The position numbers and the translations under genes were made by a program. Below the pieces are notes generated by a model. It ran no database searches and was not told where the DNA came from. It was given only the letters and a program-made list of their open reading frames with translations. This document shows positions 29,092 through 38,119 of a stretch of DNA of 64,000 bases, piece by piece; the stretch's first letter is position 1, and each line of letters opens with the position of its first letter. This DNA is from Chitinophagales bacterium (GTDB lineage: Bacteria; Bacteroidota; Bacteroidia; Chitinophagales; JADIYW01). The stretch lies in contig JAMLHJ010000001.1 in NCBI GenBank assembly GCA_023957245.1, forward strand, positions 395,273 to 459,272. Reading direction: 5' to 3'.

Positions 29092-29124
29092 CAAAGGTAA
29101 GGGAAAGAATAATTAATGTAGCAA
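29092..29124 (-). promoter_or_regulatory. Promoter of the gatC operon
   Basis: On the minus strand TACCTTTG (29099-29092) is an exact TAnnTTTG element. A TTG (29124-29122) lies 22 bases upstream, and the predicted leader to gatC is about 16 bases. Confidence 0.65.
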
Positions 29125-29223
29125 TGAAATAATGAAATAATGCAGAGATTTGCAAATGTGAAGATGTGAGATGAAAAATTACGAAGTACGAATTACGAAG
29201 TACGAATAAAAAATCAGTGATTA

Positions 29224-29337
29224 AGTTTGCCTCGTAGAGGCTACCGCTAGGTAATAATAAATAGACAACCAACTCATGCTCCGTAGGAGCTACCCTTTTA
29301 TTGGTTTCAAGAATATCGTCGTCCAAAATTTAACCAC
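29224..29337 (-). repeat. 114-bp doublet hairpin element, copy 2
   Basis: Inverted copy of the element at 9071-9184 and the same length. On the plus strand it shows GCCTCGTAGAGGCTACC (29229-29245) and GCTCCGTAGGAGCTACC (29278-29294), two monomers of one REP-like unit with compensatory stem differences. Confidence 0.85.
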
Positions 29338-29477
29338 AAAGTACACAATGTATAATGAAGAAATGAAGCAATTTGAAGATGAGGAAATTCAATAATTAAC
29401 TAATGTTCTGCTACTTATGTCTTTTACTTAATAAAAAACAACCAAATATCTTGAATCTTGATTCTAGATTCTAGATT

Positions 29478-29585
29478 AAGAAATAGCTTTCAAGTATTAA
29501 GTGGGTCAGCGAAAAATCCGGTGCTGGTCACTGAGTTTGTCGAAGTACTTTTGCATACTTTTTCTTCTAAAGAAAAGTATGAAGA
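29478..29585 (-). repeat. Repeat module with 28-bp palindrome, copy 2
   Basis: Inverted relative to 8831-8919, with the 28-bp palindrome at 29554-29581. Bases 29525-29547 (TGGTCACTGAGTTTGTCGAA...) replace only four bases of the other copy, so they look like an inserted REP-like unit. Confidence 0.8.
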
Positions 29586-29668
29586 AAAAATATTGAAACA
29601 ATGAAGTAATGAGAAGATGTGACGATGCGCAAAAGCTGGTAGTTGTCGAAGCCCTATCTCCCATTTTT

Positions 29669-29742
29669 GTCATTCCCATGAAAATGGGAATCTCCAACCT
29701 AATTTTACCTTTCATGAGATTCCTGCTTCCGCAGGAATGACA
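29669..29742. repeat. REP doublet (REPIN-like) of two opposed hairpins
   Basis: Hairpin 1 is CATTCCCAT-GAAA-ATGGGAAT and hairpin 2 is ATTCCTGC-TTCC-GCAGGAAT. The outer ends TGTCATTCC (29669-29677) and GGAATGACA (29734-29742) are perfect reverse complements. GGAATCTC and GAGATTCC face each other inside. This is the layout of a REP pair. Confidence 0.85.
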
Positions 29743-29992
29743 TTGCTCTTTTTGGACATTTTGCTCTAAATACAACAAGAAATACAAAGTACAATTAACC
29801 GCAAAGATCGCTATGTTTTACGCTAAGGACACGGAGTTTTATGAGATAATGTGAGAATGTGAAATTTAAGATTTAAGATTTGAGGTTTGAAGTTCTATGA
29901 TATATAAACTAATTGTCAAAAACCAAATACAAATTTATACATTCATTTTGGTAAGGCTTTTATTAATGGAGAAAGAGCAAGATTAATATTAT

Positions 29993-30000
29993 TATCTTTG
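29993..30000 (+). promoter_or_regulatory. Bacteroidota -7 element immediately before rlmD start
   Basis: TATCTTTG ends at 30000 and the GTG start is at 30005. With transcription starting about four bases after the element, the mRNA would be leaderless. No TTG stands at the expected upstream spacing. Confidence 0.6.
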
Positions 30001-30004
30001 CTTC

Positions 30005-31417
30005 GTGAGAAAAGCAAACAAGAGGGTCATTATAGAAGATTTGGAAATCACTAAAATGGCAGCAGAAGGAAGGGCTATCGGTCGCAAAGATGGCAAGGTT
30101 GTATTTGTAGATTATGCTACTCCTGGTGATGTGGTCAATGTTCAGACAATCACCAATAAAAAAGATTATGCAATTGCTTCTATCATCAATATTCAACAAG
30201 CTGCCCCATATAGAATACAACCTGTATGTGAGCATTTCGGGACTTGTGGTGGTTGTAGATGGCAACATATTCCTTACCAACAACAATTGCATTTCAAACA
30301 ACAATTAGTTGAAGAAGCATTTCAAAGAATTGGACATTTGAAACATCCTGCCATAAAACCAATTATCGGAGCTCCCGATGTGTATTCCTACAGAAATAAG
30401 ATGGAATATACTTTCAGCAATAGAGCTTGGCTCACTCAAGAACAGATTAATAGTGGAGAAGATTTTGACCGTAGAGCATTGGGTTTTCATGTGCCAGGAA
30501 GATTTGATGGTATTATGCAAATCAATAAATGTCATCTCCAAGAAGATATTGGTAATCAAATCAGAAACTTCATCTATTCTTTTGCCACCTCTCATCAATT
30601 TTCTTTTTATGATGTAAAAAATCATGGAGGCTTGCTAAGAAATTTAATTCTCAGAAATAATATAGCTGGAGAATGGATGGTCATTCTTTCTTTTGGAGAA
30701 AGTGATGAAAACAAAATGTTCCAATTATTAGACGCTATAAAAGCTCATTTTCCTCAAATCATCTCTTTGAACTATGTTGTCAATACAAAGAAGAATGATA
30801 CTTTGTACGATCAAGATATTATCAATTATTGGGGAGTGGCTTATTTGACAGAACAATTAGGAGAATTGAAATACAAAATTGGCCCCAAATCATTCTTTCA
30901 AACCAACTCCAAGCAAGCAAAAAACCTATATGATATCGTTAAAAATATGGCAACTATTCATCCCGATGATATTGTTTACGATTTATATACTGGCACTGGA
31001 ACTATTGCACTATATGTCGCTCAAACAGCCAAAAAAGTAATAGGAATTGAAACAGTAGAAGAAGCCATAGTAGATGCCAATTTCAATATGGAATTGAATC
31101 AAATACAAAATGCAAAATTTGTTGCAGCACCTGTTGAAAATATTCTAGACGAGGAATTTATCCTCCAACATGGCAAACCCGAAGTCGTCATAACTGATCC
31201 TCCTCGTGCTGGTATGCATGAAAAAGTAATAGAAGTATTATTGAAAGCAGCACCTCAACAAATCGTATATGTCAGTTGTAATCCTGCAACTCAAGCTAGA
31301 GATTTGAATCTATTGTCTGAAAAATATGATATTCTAGAAGTTCAACCTGTAGATATGTTCCCTAATACTTTTCACATTGAAAATGTCGTCAATTTGAAAC
31401 TAAAAAATGAAGATTGA
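30005..31417 (+). CDS. rlmD: 23S rRNA (uracil-5)-methyltransferase, RlmD/TrmA family
   Basis: The 470-residue enzyme has an N-terminal TRAM RNA-binding domain (EDLEITKMAAEGRAIGRKDGKVVFVDYATPGDVVNV) and a 4Fe-4S site with Cys in CEHFGTCGGC and a later Cys in INKCHL. The SAM-binding domain (DLYTGTGTIALYVA) and the motifs TDPPRAG and VSCNPATQARDL with the catalytic Cys follow. It methylates C5 of uracil in 23S rRNA; the exact site (1939 or another) is inferred from similarity. GTG at 30005 is used as the start because the TRAM domain begins before the next ATG (30056). Confidence 0.88.
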   Translation: MRKANKRVIIEDLEITKMAAEGRAIGRKDGKVVFVDYATPGDVVNVQTITNKKDYAIASIINIQQAAPYRIQPVCEHFGTCGGCRWQHIPYQQQLHFKQQLVEEAFQRIGHLKHPAIKPIIGAPDVYSYRNKMEYTFSNRAWLTQEQINSGEDFDRRALGFHVPGRFDGIMQINKCHLQEDIGNQIRNFIYSFATSHQFSFYDVKNHGGLLRNLILRNNIAGEWMVILSFGESDENKMFQLLDAIKAHFPQIISLNYVVNTKKNDTLYDQDIINYWGVAYLTEQLGELKYKIGPKSFFQTNSKQAKNLYDIVKNMATIHPDDIVYDLYTGTGTIALYVAQTAKKVIGIETVEEAIVDANFNMELNQIQNAKFVAAPVENILDEEFILQHGKPEVVITDPPRAGMHEKVIEVLLKAAPQQIVYVSCNPATQARDLNLLSEKYDILEVQPVDMFPNTFHIENVVNLKLKNED

Positions 31418-31436
31418 GAATAGATTGATACAATTG

Positions 31437-33692
31437 TTATTTCCCTCGAAGCAAATCCAATAATTTTTTTAGCATATTCTGATTTGATTCAGTATAATAA
31501 GCACTAATAATGTCTTGTTTTTCTTTGGCAGTCAAATGATAACTCATTGATGCTTCTTTATTTTCATCTGCTGGTGTGTATATAAAAGGCAATACATGAA
31601 CAGGCACCCTCATGCTATTAGCAAGTTCAGCTACCATCAAGTCATTACTATAATCTTGTTGGGTAAGGAAATTTGAATAAATACTCCCAAAAGGCAAGAA
31701 GACTTCATTAAACAATGAACTTCTCTCTTTGATATCATCCATTTTCTTTAATTTGACATCAGAACGTATCTGCACAATAATAACCCCTGATGTATATTGT
31801 TCTATCCAACGTCTAAATACATTGACAAATCTTGTTGTCACACCAAAACCGTGATTATCTTTCAATCCTGCATCCATTATTTTCATTTCAGGTTGAGTAG
31901 GTAGATAAGCAGCAGGCAAAATATATGGGTAAGTTGCATTCAATCTCAATGCCGTCACCAAATCAATATTCTCTGCTCCCATTTCTTTAAAAAATGTCAT
32001 ATATTCCACTCCATCAGGAATCAAATAATTCAGATAACCACGATTATATCCAATATATGGAAGACATAGATATGAAACAGGGCTTGCACTTATCAATAAA
32101 GCGCGTTGGTCATTAACAATAGTAGGCGATAATACCATCATTGGAATTGTTGCATTTCTCTCCGCTTCTTTATACGCTATTAATTTACCACCCAATAAGC
32201 CATTGGTATTTTCCAATAATTGCCTATCAAACCAATACGCTCTATCCTTCCTATAATATTGTCCATACTGCTTAAATGATTGCAAAGGAAAAATTAAATC
32301 ATTAGCAGCAAAAGCTGAAAAAATTGCATTGAGGATATCTTTTCCTATATCATCTCTGTAAATAGAATCTAATGGATTAATATGACTTCCTCTCTGATGT
32401 AAATAATACAAATGCCTGAAATATCCACTTCCAATCATCCCACCTGAGGCTCCAGACATTAAAACAGTATGGTTCATCAGCTTACCTGAACTCGCTTTTT
32501 CTAATTGCTGCAAAACATGCATCCCCCAAAAAGCCGCCTTAGTACCACCACCAGAAGATTGAATAAAGACCATATATGGCTTGCGATTTTCTGTTTTCAC
32601 CAGTTTATAACTCCACCTGTCCAACATGTTAATGGTAGAACTAATATCCCTACTCAAAGAATCTTTATTAATATTCTGAGCAACAGCCGAATTGCTATAC
32701 TCTTTATTTTTCATTCGATAATCCAAGCCATTGAGATGATGTTTATAAACTATCAAGTCATAACCAGAAAGAATATTGAGAAATAACAAAATAACTGAGA
32801 ATGCAATAATTCGCCAACCACCAGCCCAATAGCTAATCAAGCAAGCCAGTGCAGTTGTTACTGATAGAACTAGCATCACTGCTGCTCCAGCAGGTATTCT
32901 AAAATAGGCATTATCTAACAATACACCATACGCCAAAATAATAGTGATACATAAGACAATGATAAGTATTGTATTCAAATGATGTTGCCTCAACACTCTA
33001 CGCACTAATGACATATCATAAAAATCAACATTTCTAATCAGCCTCACTCTGAAAAATCCAAATAAATAGGTTTCAACAGGCCATTGAGATTGATCTAATA
33101 TTGGACGGTCTGGGTCTAATTTTTCCAATAAAATACGACTAGCCTCTAAGTTTTTCTTAGCCTTTTCTGTCAGGCTGAGAATAAATTTTTCTACATTTTT
33201 ATTAAAAAGGGTAAAATAAATCACCACAAAAACCACCATCACCCACTGCCCCACTAACATACTTCCAATATAAGCAAGCATCGTTTTTAATGGCGTTTCT
33301 TGGTCGTGGTGAAATCTGACAAGTGCCTGAATATATATAATATTAAAAACAAGTGGAATGATAAAATTATTGAAACAGAAATTGACAAATGGTCTAGCCA
33401 AAGAAACTAAAAACTTGAACCTAAAGCTATTGAGCATATAGAAGCAAGTGTTCCAAGTCATTATGAAGCCTCCTATTGCAAAGCCCAATATCATATAGCT
33501 CCATATTGATATTTTACCCAAATATTCAGGATTCAAAAACAAATAAGGCCCACCATAACTGATTGCAAATGAATTGGATGAAACAGCTATCAACAACACC
33601 CAAAACAACATCAAAATGGGATGCTTTTTCAGATGTAACAAAAATAATTGTATTGGAAAAGAATAAACTAAATTAACCAATCTCCTTTTCAA
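31437..33692 (-). CDS. Patatin-like phospholipase with N-terminal membrane domain
   Basis: The 751-residue protein has about six membrane segments in residues 15-310 and then a patatin-like domain. That domain has the oxyanion motif SSGGGTKAAFWG, the nucleophile MSGASGG (GxSxG variant) and the catalytic Asp in MDAGLKDNHG. Patatin domains hydrolyse acyl esters of phospholipids or lysophospholipids with a Ser-Asp dyad; this one would face the side of the membrane to which its C-terminal half projects, which the sequence does not tell. It is the last gene of the radA-comF-lipoprotein cluster, 26 bases after its neighbour. Confidence 0.82.
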   Translation of the reverse strand: MKRRLVNLVYSFPIQLFLLHLKKHPILMLFWVLLIAVSSNSFAISYGGPYLFLNPEYLGKISIWSYMILGFAIGGFIMTWNTCFYMLNSFRFKFLVSLARPFVNFCFNNFIIPLVFNIIYIQALVRFHHDQETPLKTMLAYIGSMLVGQWVMVVFVVIYFTLFNKNVEKFILSLTEKAKKNLEASRILLEKLDPDRPILDQSQWPVETYLFGFFRVRLIRNVDFYDMSLVRRVLRQHHLNTILIIVLCITIILAYGVLLDNAYFRIPAGAAVMLVLSVTTALACLISYWAGGWRIIAFSVILLFLNILSGYDLIVYKHHLNGLDYRMKNKEYSNSAVAQNINKDSLSRDISSTINMLDRWSYKLVKTENRKPYMVFIQSSGGGTKAAFWGMHVLQQLEKASSGKLMNHTVLMSGASGGMIGSGYFRHLYYLHQRGSHINPLDSIYRDDIGKDILNAIFSAFAANDLIFPLQSFKQYGQYYRKDRAYWFDRQLLENTNGLLGGKLIAYKEAERNATIPMMVLSPTIVNDQRALLISASPVSYLCLPYIGYNRGYLNYLIPDGVEYMTFFKEMGAENIDLVTALRLNATYPYILPAAYLPTQPEMKIMDAGLKDNHGFGVTTRFVNVFRRWIEQYTSGVIIVQIRSDVKLKKMDDIKERSSLFNEVFLPFGSIYSNFLTQQDYSNDLMVAELANSMRVPVHVLPFIYTPADENKEASMSYHLTAKEKQDIISAYYTESNQNMLKKLLDLLRGK

Positions 33693-33718
33693 CTTGTGCT
33701 ATTTATATTTATTTACAA

Positions 33719-35161
33719 TCAAAATTCATAAGCTCCAATATCAGGTTTCTCATCTCTAGCTTTCCCTTCAATATCAAAAAGCACTCCCATATTTTTACCT
33801 CTATCAATCAAAATAGAGCCTTCTTTCAAATGAAAATTAGATTGAGCAGTATTTTCCAAATCAATCTTTTCATTAATTAAATTATTGAGGCTGATGACAT
33901 CATTAGGCAAACCTTCTCTTGTTCTTAAAGCTGAATTTTCTATCCTTGACTTCATTTGTCCATTAGTAGAAATATCAAAAATAATCTCTTCTTCAGCAGT
34001 GCCATCAATAATAGTATTTGTCACTTTTAAATCCAACTGAGCCAACAAGGCTGGTCTTTGTGAATTATAAACATGATAATCAGACGCATAAACAGCAGGT
34101 TCTTTGTGGTCAAAATAATTGGAAGACCTCAAATAAAAAGTACAATGAGTCAAAGAATAAATCCCTCCCAAGGTAGCAGCAAAAGCATTTTTACCTACGT
34201 CATGTATCAACACATTGGTCGCTTCAATTTTGCCCAAAAAACCAAACAATCCATAAGAAGATGAATTGTATATTTCACTATTTGAAATTTTTAAAGTAGG
34301 TGCATTTTCAATTGCAACGGTATTCAGACCTTCTAAAGTTGTATTTCCAACATTTAACCCAAATTGACTACCTCTCATCTTCAAATGATTGATATTATGA
34401 ACACCACTTTCTCTCATTAAAAACACGCCCGTCCACTGACCCGGCAATTGGTCGTAAGCAACACCAGTTACTTGTTTATCTAATCTGTATCCTCTGAAAG
34501 TCACCCAATCCACACTATCCACTCCACCATTAATATTGAGTGTACCATTGACATACATTGCAGAATTTCCTCCAAAATAAACTGTCACTCCTTCTTGTAT
34601 AGTCAAAGTATGCCCTTTCAAAACTTCAATAGAATTCAATATCACATAAGGCAAATCATTGGTCCATGTCTGAGTTTCAATAGATTCACCGTTATAGAAA
34701 TGTGCATTTTGTCCATAAGCTTGCAATATCACATTTTGTTTTGAGCCATTAGTTTCAAAAACAACTTCATCGGTAATAATAAATGGTAATTGATCTGCAT
34801 TAGGATCAACAGTAACTTCCACAAAAATATAAATACTATCTTTCCCAGGAATAATTACATTTTGAGCCATATTGGTCGTGTCGCCATCAATACTGATACG
34901 AAAAGATTTACCAGCATCTCCTTTCAAATAAATTTTCCCAATTTCTACAGCTTCTTTATTGGGATTGCTAACTGTAAAATATTTTGTTGTTGAACCCAAG
35001 GACACAAATAATGTATCAAATGTCAGCGTATCAGTCATCATTTTCAACTGAACTTTCTCCCCACTAATTATCTTATCTTTTTTGCATGACGATATCGAAA
35101 ACACCATCGTAAAAAACAACAATGCTACCATCCAATAAGATATCTTAAATTTTTTCTTCAT
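33719..35161 (-). CDS. Lipoprotein with right-handed beta-helix-like domain
   Basis: The 480-residue product has a signal peptide and lipobox SISSC (Cys about 26) followed by KKDK. Residues about 40-150 form an Ig-like strand domain (FVSLGSTTKYFTVSNPNKEAVEIGKIYLKG). The rest has repeated short strands with N/S turns (GVTVYFGGNSAMYVNGTLNINGG, MRGSQFGLNVGNTTLEGLNTVAIENAPTLKISNSEIYNSSSYGLFGFLG), as in parallel beta-helices. It ends GKARDEKPDIGAYEF. Its start overlaps the comF stop (ATGA). Function unknown. Confidence 0.75.
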   Translation of the reverse strand: MKKKFKISYWMVALLFFTMVFSISSCKKDKIISGEKVQLKMMTDTLTFDTLFVSLGSTTKYFTVSNPNKEAVEIGKIYLKGDAGKSFRISIDGDTTNMAQNVIIPGKDSIYIFVEVTVDPNADQLPFIITDEVVFETNGSKQNVILQAYGQNAHFYNGESIETQTWTNDLPYVILNSIEVLKGHTLTIQEGVTVYFGGNSAMYVNGTLNINGGVDSVDWVTFRGYRLDKQVTGVAYDQLPGQWTGVFLMRESGVHNINHLKMRGSQFGLNVGNTTLEGLNTVAIENAPTLKISNSEIYNSSSYGLFGFLGKIEATNVLIHDVGKNAFAATLGGIYSLTHCTFYLRSSNYFDHKEPAVYASDYHVYNSQRPALLAQLDLKVTNTIIDGTAEEEIIFDISTNGQMKSRIENSALRTREGLPNDVISLNNLINEKIDLENTAQSNFHLKEGSILIDRGKNMGVLFDIEGKARDEKPDIGAYEF

Positions 35162-35865
35162 TGATATTTTTCTCCAGCTATTGCCAATGTTAATAAATTA
35201 ATCGATTTGACTTGATTCAATTTTAATGAATTTGCACATGCTTCGATTGTTGCTCCGCTAGTACAGACATCATCCACCAATATAATATCTCTATTGCAGA
35301 CTTTCTCCAATTTTGAACTAAAATCATTTTTTATTTCTTCCCATCTAGCATCTTTTCTTTTTTGTGTCTGTGAGACATGAAATTGAACACGTTCCAAGAC
35401 ATCTGTTTCAACTGGGATATTTAATGTTTTACTGATTCCATTTGCTATTTCCTCGCTTTGATTGTAACCTCTCATTTGCAATTTCATAGGATGCAATGGA
35501 ACAGGAACCAGCACCATATTATTTTCTTTTATAAAATACCGTAGAAGATCTTCACCAAATTTTTCACCCATTTCTCTAGCTAAAGATTGACCTCCTTGAT
35601 ACTTAATTCTATATAAAATCTTCTGAGTTATACTTCCCTGAAAAAACTTTAAATAAGAATATGCTTGAGACAATTCGACTCTTCCTCCTAATCTATCATG
35701 CAACAATGTAGCTCCTCCTGCTAGATTATTTACAACAGGTAAAGATGACTCACATAATCTGCATATATGATGCTCATATTGAAAAAGGCTATATCCACAA
35801 CCTATACATTGATTGGGGAAAACAAAACCTTTTACACCGTTCCAAGCATCTTTAAGTAATTTCAT
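35158..35865 (-). CDS. comF: ComF family phosphoribosyltransferase-like protein
   Basis: The 235-residue protein has an N-terminal zinc-finger-like segment (CIGCGYSLFQYEHHICRLC) and a phosphoribosyltransferase domain with VPVPLHPMKLQMRGYNQSEEIA and the PRPP loop DIILVDDVCTSGAT. ComF/GntX proteins take part in DNA uptake in competent bacteria, and elsewhere their role is unclear. The start overlaps the radA stop by one base (TGATG), so it is translationally coupled with radA, fitting a DNA-processing theme. Confidence 0.88.
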   Translation of the reverse strand: MKLLKDAWNGVKGFVFPNQCIGCGYSLFQYEHHICRLCESSLPVVNNLAGGATLLHDRLGGRVELSQAYSYLKFFQGSITQKILYRIKYQGGQSLAREMGEKFGEDLLRYFIKENNMVLVPVPLHPMKLQMRGYNQSEEIANGISKTLNIPVETDVLERVQFHVSQTQKRKDARWEEIKNDFSSKLEKVCNRDIILVDDVCTSGATIEACANSLKLNQVKSINLLTLAIAGEKYQ

Positions 35866-37217
35866 CAGAAAAGTTTTTGAACAAGATTATCTACTTTCGA
35901 CACCGACATGATATTCAACTGTTTCGTTTTAGGCAATCCTTTTGAATGAAATTTGGATAAATACACTTGTTGATATCCTAGTTTTTCGGCTTCAGCTATT
36001 CTCTGTTCAATTTTATTGACTGGCCTTATTTCTCCAGACAAACCAATTTCAGCTGCGAAACAAATATTTTCTTTCAAAGGAATATCTTCATAAGAAGACA
36101 ACAAAGCAGCAACAACAGCCAAATCTGTAGCAGGGTCATCAACTTTCATTCCTCCAGTGATATTGAGAAAAACATCTTTTGTCCCAAATCTGAATCCACA
36201 TCTTTTATCTAAAACTGCCAATATCATGTGCAAGCGTCTTAAATCATAACCTGTAGCCGATCGCTGAGGGGTGCCAAATACTGCTCCAGATACCAATGCT
36301 TGTACTTCCACCATCAATACACGCATACCTTCCATCGTAACAGCAATAGCTACTCCACTAGCAGGTTCATCACGAATGGTTACTAAGAGTTCACTCGGAT
36401 TGTCCACAGCTCTCAATCCTGAACCCAACATTTCATATATTCCTAATTCTGCTGTAGAGCCAAAACGATTTTTTATCGTTCTCAACATCCTATAATTATA
36501 GTGTCTATCTCCTTCAAACTGCAAGACAGTATCCACCATGTGTTCTAATAATTTGGGACCAGCTATGACTCCATCTTTGGTGATATGACTGACGATAATA
36601 ATTGCTGGGCCATTTTTCTTAGCAAAGTTTTGAAGAGCATGAGTAGCTTCTCTCACTTGAGATACACTTCCTGCAGCAGATTCTATCCCATCAATCTGTA
36701 AAGTCTGAATTGAGTCGATAATCATCAAATCAGGTTTAATATTCCTAGCTTGATGTAGTATCTGCTCAACATTTGTTTCTGTATATAGATAAACTTCAGC
36801 TGTCTGAATACTTAATCTTTCAGCACGCATTTTTATCTGTTGTTCACTTTCCTCTCCAGATACATATAGTACACTCATCCCTTTAGACTGCATAGCTACT
36901 TGCAACAACAAAGTGGACTTCCCTATACCTGGCTCACCACCTATCAATATCAATGAGCTTTTTACTATACCTCCACCTAATACTCTATTCAATTCTGTAT
37001 CAGATGTTGCTAATCGAATTTGTTCAGACGCTGAAATATCTTTCAAGAGTATTGCAGATGTCTTATTGAGAGGAATAGAAGCAATATTTTTGGATACAGG
37101 AGATACAAACTCTTCTACCAGAGTATTCCATGCTCCACAAGATGAACATTTGCCCATCCATTTGGGAGCAGTAGTACCACATTCCTGACAGACGTAAATA
37201 GATTTTAATTTTGACAT
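35865..37217 (-). CDS. radA: DNA repair protein RadA
   Basis: The product is about 450 residues from ATG 37217; an in-phase GTG two codons upstream is less likely. It has an N-terminal C4 zinc finger (VCQECGTTAPKWMGKCSSCGAW, Cys10, 13, 24, 27), a RecA-like core with Walker A IGGEPGIGKST, the RadA-specific KNRFGS motif and a C-terminal Lon-protease-like domain (FLNITGGMKVDDPATDLAVVAALLSS). RadA helps branch migration and processing of recombination intermediates. It leads the radA-comF cluster and faces tatC divergently across 71 bases. Confidence 0.94.
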   Translation of the reverse strand: MSKLKSIYVCQECGTTAPKWMGKCSSCGAWNTLVEEFVSPVSKNIASIPLNKTSAILLKDISASEQIRLATSDTELNRVLGGGIVKSSLILIGGEPGIGKSTLLLQVAMQSKGMSVLYVSGEESEQQIKMRAERLSIQTAEVYLYTETNVEQILHQARNIKPDLMIIDSIQTLQIDGIESAAGSVSQVREATHALQNFAKKNGPAIIIVSHITKDGVIAGPKLLEHMVDTVLQFEGDRHYNYRMLRTIKNRFGSTAELGIYEMLGSGLRAVDNPSELLVTIRDEPASGVAIAVTMEGMRVLMVEVQALVSGAVFGTPQRSATGYDLRRLHMILAVLDKRCGFRFGTKDVFLNITGGMKVDDPATDLAVVAALLSSYEDIPLKENICFAAEIGLSGEIRPVNKIEQRIAEAEKLGYQQVYLSKFHSKGLPKTKQLNIMSVSKVDNLVQKLF

Positions 37218-37250
37218 AAGCACCTAAATTTAATAATAGCAATTGGCTTT

Positions 37251-37282
37251 TTGAAAAATTAATTTTTCAAGCTCTATCTTTG
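37251..37282 (+). promoter_or_regulatory. tatC promoter with embedded 20-bp palindrome
   Basis: A TTG (37251-37253) and TATCTTTG (37275-37282) are 21 bases apart. The stretch 37251-37270 is a perfect palindrome (TTGAAAAATT and its complement) that covers the -33 element and most of the spacer. The predicted leader before the tatC ATG at 37289 is only about three bases. Confidence 0.65.
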
Positions 37283-37288
37283 TACTGT

Positions 37289-38119
37289 ATGAAAGAAAAT
37301 ATTTTAGATGATGCTGCCGAAAAAGGGATGTCATTTATAGATCATATTGAAGAACTCAGATGGCATATTATCCGATCGGTAGTAGCGGTACTCATTTTTA
37401 CTATTATTGCTTTTCTCAATAAAAAAATCATTTTTGATTATATCTTATTTGGTCCTACTAGAGCTGATTTTCCTACCAATATATTTTTTTGTTGGATATC
37501 TGAAAAAGCACCCTTTTTAAATATGTGTGCCAAAAATCTAGAATACCACTTTATCAATACAGATTTGGCAGGACAGTTTATGATGCATATCAAAATGTCT
37601 TTTATTGTTGGGTTTGTTGTGGCATTTCCTTATGTGTTTTGGGAATTTTGGAAATTTATAAGACCAGCTTTGTACAAAAATGAAATACAATCTACCAGAG
37701 GAATTGTCTTTTTCAGTTCGATATTATTTGTATTAGGATGTTGTTTTGGTTATTTTATTATAGCACCATTTTCTATCAACTTTTTCTATTCTTATAGTGC
37801 AATAGAAATTGCACAAAATTTCATCTCTATAGACAATTATATTGCTAATGTCATTTCCATGGTGATTCCTACAGGTATCATGTTTGAATTGCCGATGATT
37901 GTATATTTCTTAAGTAAAATAGGGCTGATAGGGCCCGAATTATTGACACAGAGCAGGAGATTTGCATTTGTCATTATTCTATTTGTCATTGCTATTATCA
38001 CACCACAAGGGGATATGATCAGTCTATTGCTTATTTCATCTCCTGTGCTTATTCTATATGAAGTAAGTATCTTGATTTCCAAACGAGTTTCAAGAAAATT
38101 TGCTGAGGATTTTGATTAA
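37289..38119 (+). CDS. tatC: Sec-independent protein translocase TatC
   Basis: The product is 276 residues from ATG 37289; a TTG three codons upstream lies within the promoter and is rejected. The N terminus has the TatC signature MSFIDHIEELRWHIIRS, followed by six membrane helices and conserved VVAFPYVFWEFWKFIRPALYKNE and FEMPM-like FELPMIVYFLSKIGL. TatC recognises twin-arginine signal peptides of folded substrates. No tatA is adjacent in the window. Followed by a repeat-rich gap. Confidence 0.93.
   Translation: MKENILDDAAEKGMSFIDHIEELRWHIIRSVVAVLIFTIIAFLNKKIIFDYILFGPTRADFPTNIFFCWISEKAPFLNMCAKNLEYHFINTDLAGQFMMHIKMSFIVGFVVAFPYVFWEFWKFIRPALYKNEIQSTRGIVFFSSILFVLGCCFGYFIIAPFSINFFYSYSAIEIAQNFISIDNYIANVISMVIPTGIMFELPMIVYFLSKIGLIGPELLTQSRRFAFVIILFVIAIITPQGDMISLLLISSPVLILYEVSILISKRVSRKFAEDFD

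Larger units (their letters stand above)
29125..29960. repeat. Mosaic of intergenic repeat modules (region D)
   Basis: This non-coding region between divergent genes holds several modules. A direct repeat ATTACGAAGTACGA lies near 29181-29207. The 114-bp doublet element (inverted) is at 29224-29337. A block of about 99 bp at 29355-29453 is shared, inverted, with 38190-38290. Direct copies of ATTCTAGATTCTAGATT lie near 29461-29476, and the palindrome module is at 29478-29585. A REP doublet is at 29669-29742, and an inverted CTTTGCG-type module at about 29785-29835. No gene is supported. Confidence 0.85.

Noticed and set aside
29084-29787. Short frames in repeat region D (80 and 93 codons)
   Set aside because: They run through the hairpin and repeat modules and share no pattern with proteins. 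The codon choice is that of repeats, not genes.
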